Source of the DNA: an uncultured Clostridia bacterium
Lineage (GTDB): Bacteria > Bacillota > Clostridia > Christensenellales > UBA1242
DNA length: 7,345 nt
Direction: 5' to 3'
NCBI GenBank assembly: GCA_948439925.1
Contig: CAOJNR010000053.1
Location: forward strand, 1 to 7,345
Made by a program: the position numbers and the translations under genes. Shown piece by piece: positions 1-5,214 of this stretch (position 1 is its first letter; each line of letters begins with the position of its first letter). The notes under the pieces were generated by a model. It saw only the letters and a list, made by a program, of their open reading frames with translations. It ran no database searches and was not told where the DNA came from.

Positions 1-181
1 GGTAGCGATGTATGGAAGGGATAAATGCTGAAAGCATCTAAGCGTGAAGCCCACCACAAGATTAGATATCCCATAGCGTAAGCTAGTAAGAACCGTTGTA
101 GACTACAACGTTGATAGGTCGGAGGTGTAAGTGCAGTAATGCATGTAGCTGACCGATACTAATAGTTCGAGGGCTTAATCA
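1..181 (+). rRNA. rrl: 23S ribosomal RNA, 3' end (partial)
   Basis: This is the last part of a large-subunit rRNA gene; its 5' portion lies outside the window. The conserved domain VI text is directly visible: GCTGAAAGCATCTAAGC, then GAAGCCCACC and AAGATTAGAT, then GCTGACCGATACTAATAG and the closing CGAGGGCTTAATC. These match the usual 3' end of bacterial 23S rRNA. The exact mature end cannot be fixed because the pairing 5' end is missing; it is placed near 180 by analogy with other bacteria. A 5S gene follows in the same orientation, the normal rRNA operon order. Confidence 0.97.
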
Positions 182-329
182 CGGAAAACTTAGTAATTTA
201 GACTAATGTTAAATTTTAATTATATTATGTAGTTGTCAGGGATTTAGATCCGTAAAAAGTTTGACAGAATTGAAAAAATATGTTAAACTATTAATAAGAT
301 AATTTCAAGGCAACTTGTGATTATACCAT
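182..329 (+). other. 23S-5S intergenic spacer
   Basis: This AT-rich spacer of about 148 bases has no tRNA cloverleaf. A small hairpin (arms TTAGT at 190-194 and ACTAA at 202-206) lies just after the 23S end and could take part in processing. A promoter-like pair sits at 261-289 and is listed separately. Nothing else could be recognised. Confidence 0.75.
261..289 (+). promoter_or_regulatory. possible internal promoter ahead of 5S rRNA
   Basis: A perfect -35 TTGACA (261-266) is followed after 17 bases by TAAACT (284-289), preceded by an extended -10 TG (281-282). Predicted transcription would start near 296, about 35 bases before mature 5S. The -10 matches only 4 of 6 consensus positions, so in an AT-rich spacer it could be chance. 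If real, the 5S gene could be transcribed independently of 16S-23S. Confidence 0.4.
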
Positions 330-447
330 ATCCAGTGGCGATAGAGAAAAGGATCCACCTGTTAACATACCGAACACAGAAGTTAAGCTTTTCATCGTCG
401 AAAATACTTGGCTGGCGACGGCCCGGGAAGATAGAACACTGCTGGGT
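330..447 (+). rRNA. rrf: 5S ribosomal RNA
   Basis: This is a complete 5S rRNA gene of about 118 bases, the normal length. The universally conserved loop text CCGAACACAGAAGTTAAGC is present at about 370-388. The 5' end CCAG (332-335) pairs with CTGG (442-445) to form helix I, which continues inward through wobble pairs. The 3' half contains the expected CTTGGCTGG and CCCGGGAAGATAG segments. It lies about 150 bases after the 23S gene in the same direction and is followed immediately by a strong terminator. Exact ends are uncertain by one to three bases. Confidence 0.95.
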
Positions 448-454
448 TACCATT

Positions 455-488
455 AAAGCGACCGCATGAGGTCGCTTTTTTGTTTTTT
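455..488 (+). terminator. rRNA operon intrinsic terminator
   Basis: A 9-bp stem AAAGCGACC (455-463) pairs with GGTCGCTTT (470-478) around the loop GCATGA. A T-rich tail follows (TTT, G, TTTTTT, to 488). It lies 8 bases after the 5S end. The same stem with one loop base changed recurs at 1195-1220. Confidence 0.93.
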
Positions 489-561
489 ATAATTGCTGAG
501 CGTAAGGCTCGTATCACTATGTTGAGAATATCAGTTTTTGGTATTTTTTTTGATTGTGATA

Positions 562-590
562 TTGACATATAAGTTATAGTGTGATATGAT
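562..590 (+). promoter_or_regulatory. strong promoter for the unknown gene at 621
   Basis: The -35 TTGACA (562-567) is perfect, the spacer is exactly 17 bases, and the -10 is TATGAT (585-590) with an extended -10 TG at 582-583. Transcription would start near 597. The leader of roughly 24 bases carries little beyond the ribosome binding site, so constitutive, strong expression is likely. No operator-like palindrome is seen in it. Confidence 0.85.
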
Positions 591-620
591 ATATTTATAA
601 ATATAAAAGGAGAAAGATTT

Positions 621-1181
621 ATGACAGCATGCCCTATTGGTGTCCATACTTGCATTGGTTTGGCATTATTTAATGCTTTAGACTGGGAGCGCCCACAATC
701 AGTGGAGGAATGTGAAAAAATCAGTGTAAATTTTCCAACAATAGAAAGCAAATTTGCTATTCTTTGCCCTGCAGTAGGAGCTGGGTTTCCTGCAGCATCA
801 CACTTATATAAAGACGGATATGTCAAAGAGTATAGTGGGTTTGAAGATATTATTGAATATGTAAACAGTTGTCCTTTATTGGAAATCAGAAATGCCCCAA
901 ATGCCCCAAGAGATCTTGAAGTTGGTTTTGCTAGGACATATGATAGTGTAGAAAAATATTGGCGCGCTGCTTATTTTGTGGCTGCTTATTGCGGAAAACA
1001 AAATTATGGTAGCGAATGGCGCAATGGGATGTTTTGGAGACTTAAGACAGTGTTTCGTCGAGATTCTCGTGATAATTCAATTACCCCAAATTGGATAAAA
1101 CAGGTAGAAAAAGATTGTGGAGAAAATTGGATTGACGAGCTTTTTAACGGCAAAAAACATAATATCGACCAGATGGTTTAA
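621..1181 (+). CDS. hypothetical protein, 186 residues
   Basis: I do not recognise this protein. It is a complete 186-residue reading frame whose ATG sits 8 bases after AGGAG (608-612), with its own near-consensus promoter upstream and a terminator 13 bases after its stop. No signal peptide is present and no segment is long enough to be a clear membrane helix; residues about 44-62 (FAILCPAVGAGFPAASHLY) are moderately hydrophobic. It is relatively rich in cysteine and in tryptophan: Cys4 and Cys11 lie in the N-terminal stretch ACPIGVHTCIG, and tryptophans cluster in the second half (for example WRNGMFWR). The C-terminal half is basic and then mixed charge. It looks cytosolic. It is monocistronic, lies directly downstream of the rRNA operon, and seems less AT-rich than the genes after it, which may indicate a separate origin. 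That it is a real gene is well supported by its signals; its function is unknown. Confidence 0.85.
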   Translation: MTACPIGVHTCIGLALFNALDWERPQSVEECEKISVNFPTIESKFAILCPAVGAGFPAASHLYKDGYVKEYSGFEDIIEYVNSCPLLEIRNAPNAPRDLEVGFARTYDSVEKYWRAAYFVAAYCGKQNYGSEWRNGMFWRLKTVFRRDSRDNSITPNWIKQVEKDCGENWIDELFNGKKHNIDQMV

Positions 1182-1194
1182 ATAAGAATTTTTC

Positions 1195-1224
1195 AAAAGC
1201 GACCTCATGAGGTCGCTTTTTTTT
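1195..1224 (+). terminator. intrinsic terminator, near copy of the rRNA terminator
   Basis: Bases 1195-1220 form a perfect 26-base palindrome: the 10-base arms AAAAGCGACC and GGTCGCTTTT flank TCATGA. It is followed by TTTT (1221-1224), giving eight consecutive T on the plus strand. On the minus strand the tail is only TTTT before other bases. It ends the gene at 621-1181. Its core differs from the terminator at 455-478 by one loop base (TCATGA against GCATGA). Confidence 0.9.
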
Positions 1225-1230
1225 AATAAG

Positions 1231-1323
1231 TATTGTGTTCCATCTTCCCGCGGGAAGATATCGCCCAGTCAAAGAAGCGTGCGTGGCGATGCGAGCCACT
1301 TTGTATCTCTAATGAACACTGCT
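1231..1323 (-). pseudogene. degenerate inverted 5S rRNA-like fragment
   Basis: Read on the minus strand, this stretch resembles the adjacent 5S gene with its middle deleted. It carries CAGTG, then TTAGAGATA (5S: ATAGAGAAA), then CATCGCC (5S: CATCGTC), then CTTTGACTGGGCGA (5S: CTTGGCTGGCGA), then CGGGAAGATGGAACAC (5S: CGGGAAGATAGAACAC, one difference in 16). After GAACAC there are exactly 15 bases to AAAGCGACC, the first arm of the terminator stem, the same spacing as in the real 5S unit. The middle, including the CCGAAC loop, is missing, so a functional 5S is unlikely. An 18-base palindrome (1242-1259, ATCTTCCCGCGGGAAGAT) and a short hairpin (GTGGC 1283-1287, GCCAC 1295-1299) lie inside. A small structured RNA is an alternative. 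The similarity was found by eye without alignment statistics. Confidence 0.45.
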
Positions 1324-1369
1324 GTTGTTAATTAAACCATGCGTATGAGCATGTTTTTTTTTGTTTTAT
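1314..1369 (+). pseudogene. direct-orientation 5S tail remnant with degenerate terminator
   Basis: GAACACTGCTG (1314-1324) is identical to the last bases of the 5S gene (434-444). It is followed at nearly the same distance (14 rather than 15 bases) by AAACCATGC, loop GTATGA, GCATG and a run of T, parallel to the rRNA terminator AAAGCGACC, GCATGA, GGTCGC and T run. The 5-bp stem is CATGC (1338-1342) with GCATG (1349-1353), then nine T, G and TTTT. The hairpin may still terminate weakly. Only the tail of a 5S gene is recognisable here. Confidence 0.45.
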
Positions 1370-1425
1370 AGAGATGCAAACTAAGTTTGCCGACTGCAAG
1401 AGATTGCTTTTTGTTTTAAACTTAT

Positions 1426-1454
1426 TTGACATAACTGATTTAATTTTGTATCAT
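1426..1454 (+). promoter_or_regulatory. promoter of the EEP-family operon
   Basis: A perfect TTGACA (1426-1431) is followed after 17 bases by TATCAT (1449-1454), a 5 of 6 match to TATAAT. Transcription would start near 1461, leaving a very short leader before the ATG at 1473, so the ribosome binding site lies almost at the 5' end of the RNA. Confidence 0.8.
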
Positions 1455-1472
1455 ATTTAGTAGGAGAAAAAT

Positions 1473-2249
1473 ATGAAAATATTAAGTTATAATATTTTTT
1501 GTGTTAAAGAAGATAAGACGAAACCTTCTTGGGATATAAGACAAGAGAATTTAAAAAGAATTCTTAATGATATTTTAGCTGATAAGGAAATAAAGATCTG
1601 CTGTTTTCAGGAAGTGAATAAAAACAATATAGATAGTTTGCAGAAGGTTTTGCAAGATAATGGGTTCACTATACCTAAAAAGTTTCCAATGAAAACTGAC
1701 GATTTATCACAATATAATATTGTCGCTGTCAGAAAGGATGTTAAGCTTAAAAGCATTTGTTGCCTTCCGCATGGCAAAGATGAGGTGTATCAACCATTAA
1801 AAGAGCAGGTTATAGATTATGGAATGAGCGATTATCGAACCAGCGTTTTTATTACTATTGATTATGATGGAAAGACTTTCTGTGTTGGGAATATTCATAC
1901 TGATTATATTTCAATCGAAGGCAAAATACGAGGAACAATAAAATCGTTAGATTTTCTTGATAAGCAAGACGTTGATTATAAGTTGCTTGTAGGCGATATG
2001 AATATGGTGCCTAATATGGCTGAGGCATGGACAGTTTTAAAATATAAAAGCAATTACAAAATTATAGACGGGGCGAACAAATTTAATGTTAATTCTTATC
2101 ATGGATACAAAACTGAATGCAACGTGAATGCAGACTGGGCATTTGTTCCTAAGGAAGAGAATAGGCAGTATAAATATGAACTGATAAAACAGAAAAAAGT
2201 TGAACTTGAAGGCTCAGACCATAGTCCTATTTTAATTGAAATAAAGTGA
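1473..2249 (+). CDS. endonuclease/exonuclease/phosphatase (EEP) family protein
   Basis: This 258-residue protein is a full-length member of the DNase I-like EEP superfamily, metal-dependent phosphoesterases that include AP endonucleases, nucleases, inositol phosphatases and sphingomyelinases. The catalytic set is visible in order: Asn7 in LSYNI, Glu47 in CFQEVN, His142 in GNIHTD, Asp175 and Asn177 in VGDMN, Asp221 in NADWAF, and Asp249-His250 in SDHSP at the C-terminus. The length is typical of a single EEP domain with no added domains. There is no signal peptide or membrane helix, so it should act in the cytosol. The start is set by AGGAG (1462-1466) six bases before the ATG. The next gene begins 14 bases after its stop with its own ribosome binding site, so the two are co-transcribed. 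The fold and catalytic competence are well supported. The substrate (DNA, RNA, phospholipid or sugar phosphate) cannot be read from the sequence. Confidence 0.88.
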   Translation: MKILSYNIFCVKEDKTKPSWDIRQENLKRILNDILADKEIKICCFQEVNKNNIDSLQKVLQDNGFTIPKKFPMKTDDLSQYNIVAVRKDVKLKSICCLPHGKDEVYQPLKEQVIDYGMSDYRTSVFITIDYDGKTFCVGNIHTDYISIEGKIRGTIKSLDFLDKQDVDYKLLVGDMNMVPNMAEAWTVLKYKSNYKIIDGANKFNVNSYHGYKTECNVNADWAFVPKEENRQYKYELIKQKKVELEGSDHSPILIEIK

Positions 2250-2263
2250 AAAGGAGAATTATT

Positions 2264-2632
2264 GTGAGTAAAGAACTTGATTTAAATGATGAAGAAGAAA
2301 CTGTTTCAGCGGACGGGATTGAAAATGCTGAGCATGTTTTAGACATACTGCAAGAGATTGATATGTTAAAGACAAACATCAGTGACAACACCGATTTGTG
2401 CATAAGTTTATACAATCTTCAAAAGGAAGATAAAAATCTAAGTGACGACATTTTGGATGCAATTCAAATTGCTTGCGAGAAAATTATTGAGATTGAAAAG
2501 ACGGCGCAAGAGCTGACTCAAATTCAAAGCAAGATTGACATTAATGATGAAAGGCAGTTAAAAATAATTCTGATAAAAATGCAAGAATTGGAAGAAAAAT
2601 CAAAAAAGACGCTTGAAAGCATTTTAAATTAG
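2264..2632 (+). CDS. small acidic coiled-coil protein, partner of the EEP gene
   Basis: This hypothetical protein has 122 residues (MSKELDLNDEEETVS...). The reading frame extends back to a GTG at 2246 that overlaps the stop of the previous gene, but the ribosome binding site AAGGAG (2251-2256) lies downstream of that GTG and 7 bases before the GTG at 2264, so 2264 is chosen. The protein starts very acidic and is then predicted almost wholly helical, with leucine, isoleucine and charged residues spaced as in coiled coils, notably the last third (ELTQIQSKIDINDERQ to KMQELEEKSKKTLESIL). There is no membrane segment or export signal. It forms an operon with the EEP gene. Its form resembles small coiled-coil subunits such as the exonuclease VII small-subunit type, but no family-specific motif was found and I do not assign it. 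A regulatory or structural partner of the EEP enzyme is inference from context only. Confidence 0.8.
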   Translation: MSKELDLNDEEETVSADGIENAEHVLDILQEIDMLKTNISDNTDLCISLYNLQKEDKNLSDDILDAIQIACEKIIEIEKTAQELTQIQSKIDINDERQLKIILIKMQELEEKSKKTLESILN

Positions 2633-2703
2633 CAAAAATTCTTATTTTTTTAATTAAAACTATCTTTCTTTTATAATATCAAAAAAAATATTAAAAAAAC
2701 AAC

Positions 2704-2713
2704 ATGATATCAT
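2704..2713. promoter_or_regulatory. 10-bp palindrome abutting the -35 (possible activator or operator site), copy 1
   Basis: ATGATATCAT is a perfect palindrome ending directly before TTGACA. It is conserved exactly at 6832-6841 ahead of the paralog. Its position next to the -35 fits a regulator binding site, but no regulator gene is in the window. Confidence 0.4.
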
Positions 2714-2742
2714 TTGACAAAACAGTGCAAATAGGATAATAT
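2714..2742 (+). promoter_or_regulatory. promoter of membrane-anchored protein gene, copy 1
   Basis: TTGACA (2714-2719), a 17-base spacer and TAATAT (2737-2742). Transcription should start near 2749, inside or beside the palindrome at 2748-2762. All promoter elements are conserved in the second copy at 6842-6870; the only spacer difference is the G at 2734, which is A in copy 2. Confidence 0.8.
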
Positions 2743-2747
2743 CTCTA

Positions 2748-2762
2748 ATGTCGTGACATGTC
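2748..2762. promoter_or_regulatory. candidate operator overlapping the transcription start, copy 1
   Basis: ATGTC (2748-2752), GT and GACAT (2755-2759) form an inverted repeat, and the overlapping GACATGTC (2755-2762) is a perfect 8-bp palindrome. The 2-base gap is too short for an RNA hairpin loop, so a DNA-binding site for a dimeric repressor is more likely. It is identical in copy 2 (6876-6890). Confidence 0.4.
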
Positions 2763-2807
2763 GAATTGTAATTTAATGTGTCAAAAATGAAAGGAGATGT
2801 TTAACTT

Positions 2808-3434
2808 ATGAAAGGTAAATTTTTGGCACTTTTAATCTTGGGCTTTGTCATGTTAGGCGGTATTGGAATAGGTTTTGGAATCCATTTCGGCAAAGAAATT
2901 CCACCAATTTCACAACCTGGATTAAGTGAAGATATAAACCATGGCGGGAATGAAAAACCTGACCAAGATGTTGGCAGTGGTGATAATAAGGAGGAAGAAA
3001 ACAATCCTGATGAAGATAAACCAGACGAACCAAGTGTTGATGACGACACAAAACCTGATGTTAATCCAGAAGTTCCAGTTGAACCTGAGAAACCGACTGA
3101 ACCGATAGAGCCAGAAGAAGTGGATTATATCAAAATTTATCAGACACTTGATAATGAGATAGATCAACTAAAAGAACATTACGAAGCATTAACCTTTGTG
3201 CCTGTGGAAGGTCATAGTTTTAAAGATATTGAAAATGTGACCTACACACTGTCCTTTAATATGGACGAACTGTTGATGTTGGGTATCATAGATAGTTTTG
3301 AAACAATCAAAATTATGTTTGAAGACTATATCAATGGCGGTGAATTCACACAAGGGAATGAAACCTACACAACAACCTACGAATTTGATGATGAAAGCTT
3401 TGAACTTGTTGTGAGATATTTGATTGGGGGATGA
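2808..3434 (+). CDS. membrane-anchored protein with acidic proline-rich stalk, paralog 1
   Basis: This 208-residue protein is of unknown family. Residues 5-27 form a glycine-rich hydrophobic segment after MKGK, an uncleaved anchor or signal peptide; there is no lipobox cysteine. Residues about 40-104 form an extended stalk dominated by Asp, Glu, Pro, Asn and Lys, with repeating PEKPTEPIEPEE-like text. Residues 105-208, from VDYIKIY, form a C-terminal domain likely on the outer face, mixed in helix and strand and still acidic, which I do not recognise. The start follows AAGGAG (2791-2796) with a long spacing of 11 bases and is confirmed by conservation in the paralog at 6936. It has its own promoter and ends 24 bases before a terminator stem. 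Likely role: a surface-displayed protein whose stalk spans the cell wall (inference). Function unknown. Confidence 0.85.
   Translation: MKGKFLALLILGFVMLGGIGIGFGIHFGKEIPPISQPGLSEDINHGGNEKPDQDVGSGDNKEEENNPDEDKPDEPSVDDDTKPDVNPEVPVEPEKPTEPIEPEEVDYIKIYQTLDNEIDQLKEHYEALTFVPVEGHSFKDIENVTYTLSFNMDELLMLGIIDSFETIKIMFEDYINGGEFTQGNETYTTTYEFDDESFELVVRYLIGG
3087..3172 (+). repeat. direct repeat, copy 1, conserved block B
   Basis: This segment codes the end of the stalk and the start of the C-terminal domain. It aligns to 7260-7345 with 6 differences in 86 bases by manual count. It is separated from block A by 103 bases here but by 148 in copy 2, an in-frame difference of 15 codons. The repeat continues past the window edge in copy 2. 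Confidence 0.92.
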
Positions 3435-3457
3435 TTAAGTTAATAGAATAAAAAAAG

Positions 3458-3480
3458 AGAGCTAGTTTAGCTCTTCTTTT
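3458..3480. terminator. bidirectional terminator between convergent genes
   Basis: The 7-bp stem AGAGCTA (3458-3464) pairs with TAGCTCT (3468-3474) around GTT. It is flanked by a run of A on the left and TTCTTTT on the right, so it can serve the plus-strand gene ending at 3434 and the minus-strand Nudix gene ending at 3482. The stem is short but well placed. Confidence 0.75.
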
Positions 3481-3481
3481 A

Positions 3482-4003
3482 TTAAAACAATTTTTCAATT
3501 TTGTCTTCATATTGGACAACAGGAATAAATTTGTTTTCTTTAATCAGTTTTAAAATTTCTTCCTTAGTTTTGAAAGATGGATTGCAGTTTTTGCCTTCTT
3601 CAATGCGAATATCTTCAAGTTTTAAGTTATCTATTGTCGCCATGTAGACATAAGTGTGCTCCGGAAATGTTATTCCGCGTTCGCCTTGATTGATTTTGCC
3701 CATATACATAAATTTGAGGTCGCTTTCTTTAAGTTTAAGACCAGATTCTTCTTCAACTTCTCGTAATGCAGTGGCGAGAGGTGTGTCGTAACCGTCAATC
3801 CCTCCGCCAATCATTTCGTAGTAGTTTGGAAAAAGTCTTTTTGATTCAGAGCGTTTAAAAATTAAATACTTATCGCCGGTTTTAATCCATATATGAACAC
3901 CTAATTCATACTCATCTTTTGAAAGAGGAGTATATCTTGGCACGAGTTTATTAAGTGGCTTTAAATTTTCATCATAAAGTGCCCAGTATTCTTGTTTTTC
4001 CAT
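3482..4003 (-). CDS. Nudix hydrolase, isopentenyl-diphosphate isomerase-like subfamily
   Basis: This 173-residue protein has the layout of the Idi-like (COG1443-type) Nudix group. The N-terminal signature EYWALYDENLKPL (5-17) and GVHIWI (35-40) lead to KRSESKRLFPNYYE (50-63) and the Nudix box (67-89). The box reads G67, five residues, Asp73, seven residues, then R81-E82-V83, E85-E86 and G88-L89. The first Glu of the consensus box is Asp here, while the metal-binding REVxEE core is intact. Such enzymes hydrolyse nucleoside diphosphates linked to another group; the substrate is not predictable. There is no export signal. AAGGAG (minus strand, 4009-4014) lies 5 bases before the ATG, and the gene starts 21 bases after the methyltransferase stop, so the two form an operon read from the promoter near 4917-4945. 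Confidence 0.9.
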   Translation of the reverse strand: MEKQEYWALYDENLKPLNKLVPRYTPLSKDEYELGVHIWIKTGDKYLIFKRSESKRLFPNYYEMIGGGIDGYDTPLATALREVEEESGLKLKESDLKFMYMGKINQGERGITFPEHTYVYMATIDNLKLEDIRIEEGKNCNPSFKTKEEILKLIKENKFIPVVQYEDKIEKLF

Positions 4004-4024
4004 TATTTCTCCTTGATTGAAAAT

Positions 4025-4894
4025 TTAACCTTTTATGGCTGAAAATGTAACCTTTTTAGTTGACTGATAATCAAAGATTTTTTTGTTTTGCTCTAAGAGT
4101 TTTAGCCTTTCTTTATATTGTTTCTCTAAAAGTTGTAAAAGTTCTGCTCTGAGATTTTCGCCATTCTTTGCTTTTTGAAGATTAAAAAGAGCATAGTAAA
4201 GTTTTGTTTCATAATTTCTTTTAATTTGCTTTTTCGCAATGGTTTTAGTAGTGCAGTCTGGGTTGTAGTAAACAATTCTATCAAAACTCACGTCGATATT
4301 TTTAAAGCCATTCTCTTCCAAGTGTTGCATGGTGAGATTTGGGCTTTCAAGATATTTAGCAGGTGATATAGTTTGAGGCTCAAATTCCATTTTACCATAA
4401 CAAGCATTGATTTCATCTTCGCAGACTAAAAATGGCTGGTCAGCGTTATTCTTTTCTTCCATCAAAACACGCATAATTATCAACTTGCCGCCTTTTTTGA
4501 GGACTCTTTTTTGTTCCTTTATAAAATTTTTGAATGGCAAATGCTCGACGACTGTATGAGAGTAGACAAGGTCAAATTCTCCATTTTTGAAAGGAAGCTT
4601 ATTGATATCTGCGACTGAATAGTTGACGTCAACTTTAAGTTCTTTTGCTTTTTTCTTGGCAAATTCTATGTGGTCTGTGTCAAGGTCAATTCCATAAACT
4701 TTACAAGTTGGAAAATTTTGTTTTATTATATTGCAAAAAGTTCCGCCTCCACAACCAACTTCCAGAATTTTCATGCCTTCTTTTACTTGAAGAAGTTTAA
4801 AAAACGTGTTTTTTGTTATTTCGTTGAAACTTTCAAGACGGCTGAAATAGAGAAGTTCAGTTGATTGAACTTGTTTGTTCCATAAATTATTCAT
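4025..4894 (-). CDS. class I SAM-dependent methyltransferase
   Basis: This 289-residue protein has an N-terminal Rossmann-like methyltransferase domain. Motif I is ILEVGCGGGTF (43-53), motif II ends in the ribose-binding acid Asp70 of YGIDLD, the adenine-loop acid is Asp96 in SVADINKLPF, and motif IV is FDLVYSHTVVEHL (107-119). RVLKKGGKLII follows as in the Methyltransf_11 and _25 families. The C-terminal 100 residues are basic and helical (LLQLLEKQYKERLKLLEQNKK) and may recognise the substrate, which is unknown. The frame is open back to 4945, but that region holds the TATAAT and -35 of the promoter. AAGGAG (minus strand, 4902-4907) lies 7 bases before the ATG at 4894, so this start is chosen. 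It is the first gene of an operon with the Nudix hydrolase. Confidence 0.9.
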   Translation of the reverse strand: MNNLWNKQVQSTELLYFSRLESFNEITKNTFFKLLQVKEGMKILEVGCGGGTFCNIIKQNFPTCKVYGIDLDTDHIEFAKKKAKELKVDVNYSVADINKLPFKNGEFDLVYSHTVVEHLPFKNFIKEQKRVLKKGGKLIIMRVLMEEKNNADQPFLVCEDEINACYGKMEFEPQTISPAKYLESPNLTMQHLEENGFKNIDVSFDRIVYYNPDCTTKTIAKKQIKRNYETKLYYALFNLQKAKNGENLRAELLQLLEKQYKERLKLLEQNKKIFDYQSTKKVTFSAIKG

Positions 4895-4916
4895 TGTTTT
4901 TCTCCTTATATTTTTC

Positions 4917-4945
4917 ATTATACAAGATAAGGTTTCAAAAGGCAA
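4917..4945 (-). promoter_or_regulatory. promoter of the methyltransferase-Nudix operon
   Basis: On the minus strand there is a perfect -10 TATAAT (4917-4922), a 17-base spacer and the -35-like TTGCCT (4940-4945). Transcription starts near 4910, giving a leader of about 16 bases that contains the ribosome binding site. This position rules out the upstream in-frame starts. Confidence 0.75.
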
Positions 4946-5165
4946 ACAATATTTTCCGTTTTGTTTAATGATTTAACCTAAATTTGTATTTTGCTTATTA
5001 TTTTTTTCAATTTTATCTTAATTTTTGAAAATTAAATTGATTGGCAGCTGTCGAAGTTTGTCGATAAATGTTAAGATAAATAAAAATAAATAACATAAAA
5101 CTGACGTTTTCATATAAAATATTAAATAGAAGACAAATTTTTTAATACTTTTTTCTATTTAGGTA
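4946..5165. other. AT-rich divergent intergenic region
   Basis: This stretch lies between the divergent methyltransferase and InlB-like genes. It holds no credible gene. Its only clear structure is an AT-only inverted repeat with 8-base arms (5018-5025 and 5028-5035, 2-base gap), partly extended by TCAAT (5007-5011) and ATTGA (5036-5040). In such AT-rich DNA this may be chance. TGTCGA occurs at 5048-5053 and TTGTCGAT nearby, weakly like the TGTCGA in the candidate operators of the paralogous genes. Confidence 0.5.
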
Positions 5166-5194
5166 TTGAAAAATTTATTTTAATGTGCTATAAT
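5166..5194 (+). promoter_or_regulatory. promoter of the InlB-like protein gene
   Basis: TTGAAA (5166-5171), a 17-base spacer and a perfect TATAAT (5189-5194), with an extended -10 TG (5186-5187). Transcription should start near 5201, so the leader is only about 14 bases with GGAGG (5206-5210) close to its 5' end. Confidence 0.85.
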
Positions 5195-5214
5195 ATTGTT
5201 AATTTGGAGGGCAT

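Larger units (their letters stand above)
2691..2983 (+). repeat. long direct repeat, copy 1, conserved block A
   Basis: This block aligns without gaps to 6819-7111, an offset of 4128 bases. The upstream part 2691-2807 differs at 7 of 117 positions by manual count and the first 126 coding bases at 6; 2859-2933 is identical to 6987-7061. After a short divergent stretch, 29 identical bases at 2955-2983 match 7083-7111. It covers the promoter, palindromes, leader, membrane anchor and first part of the stalk. Confidence 0.95.

Noticed and set aside
392..826. 144-codon open frame on the minus strand
   Set aside because: It runs through the 5S gene, its terminator, the promoter and the start of the plus-strand gene at 621, and has no ribosome binding site; it is a shadow frame.
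1242..1259. 18-bp perfect palindrome as an operator or recombination site
   Set aside because: Its right half on each strand matches the 5S segment CGGGAAGAT, so it is better explained as part of the rearranged 5S remnants.
2246..2263. Earlier GTG start for the coiled-coil gene overlapping the EEP stop codon (GTGA)
   Set aside because: The AAGGAG at 2251-2256 would then lie inside the coding region; the GTG at 2264 has correct spacing. Start-stop coupling at 2246 cannot be fully excluded.
2633..2690. Terminator after the coiled-coil gene
   Set aside because: The region is rich in A and T with only a weak AT-only hairpin; no GC-containing stem with a T run is visible, so read-through into the next gene is possible.
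2801..3167. Minus-strand and alternative-frame open frames over the stalk of paralog 1, and similar ones at 6929-7253
   Set aside because: They arise from the biased repeat-like codons (Asp, Glu, Pro, Asn) of the real gene read in other frames and have no ribosome binding sites.
4895..4945. N-terminal extension of the methyltransferase to 4945
   Set aside because: The extension overlaps the -10 TATAAT and the -35 of its own promoter, while the ATG at 4894 has AAGGAG 7 bases upstream.
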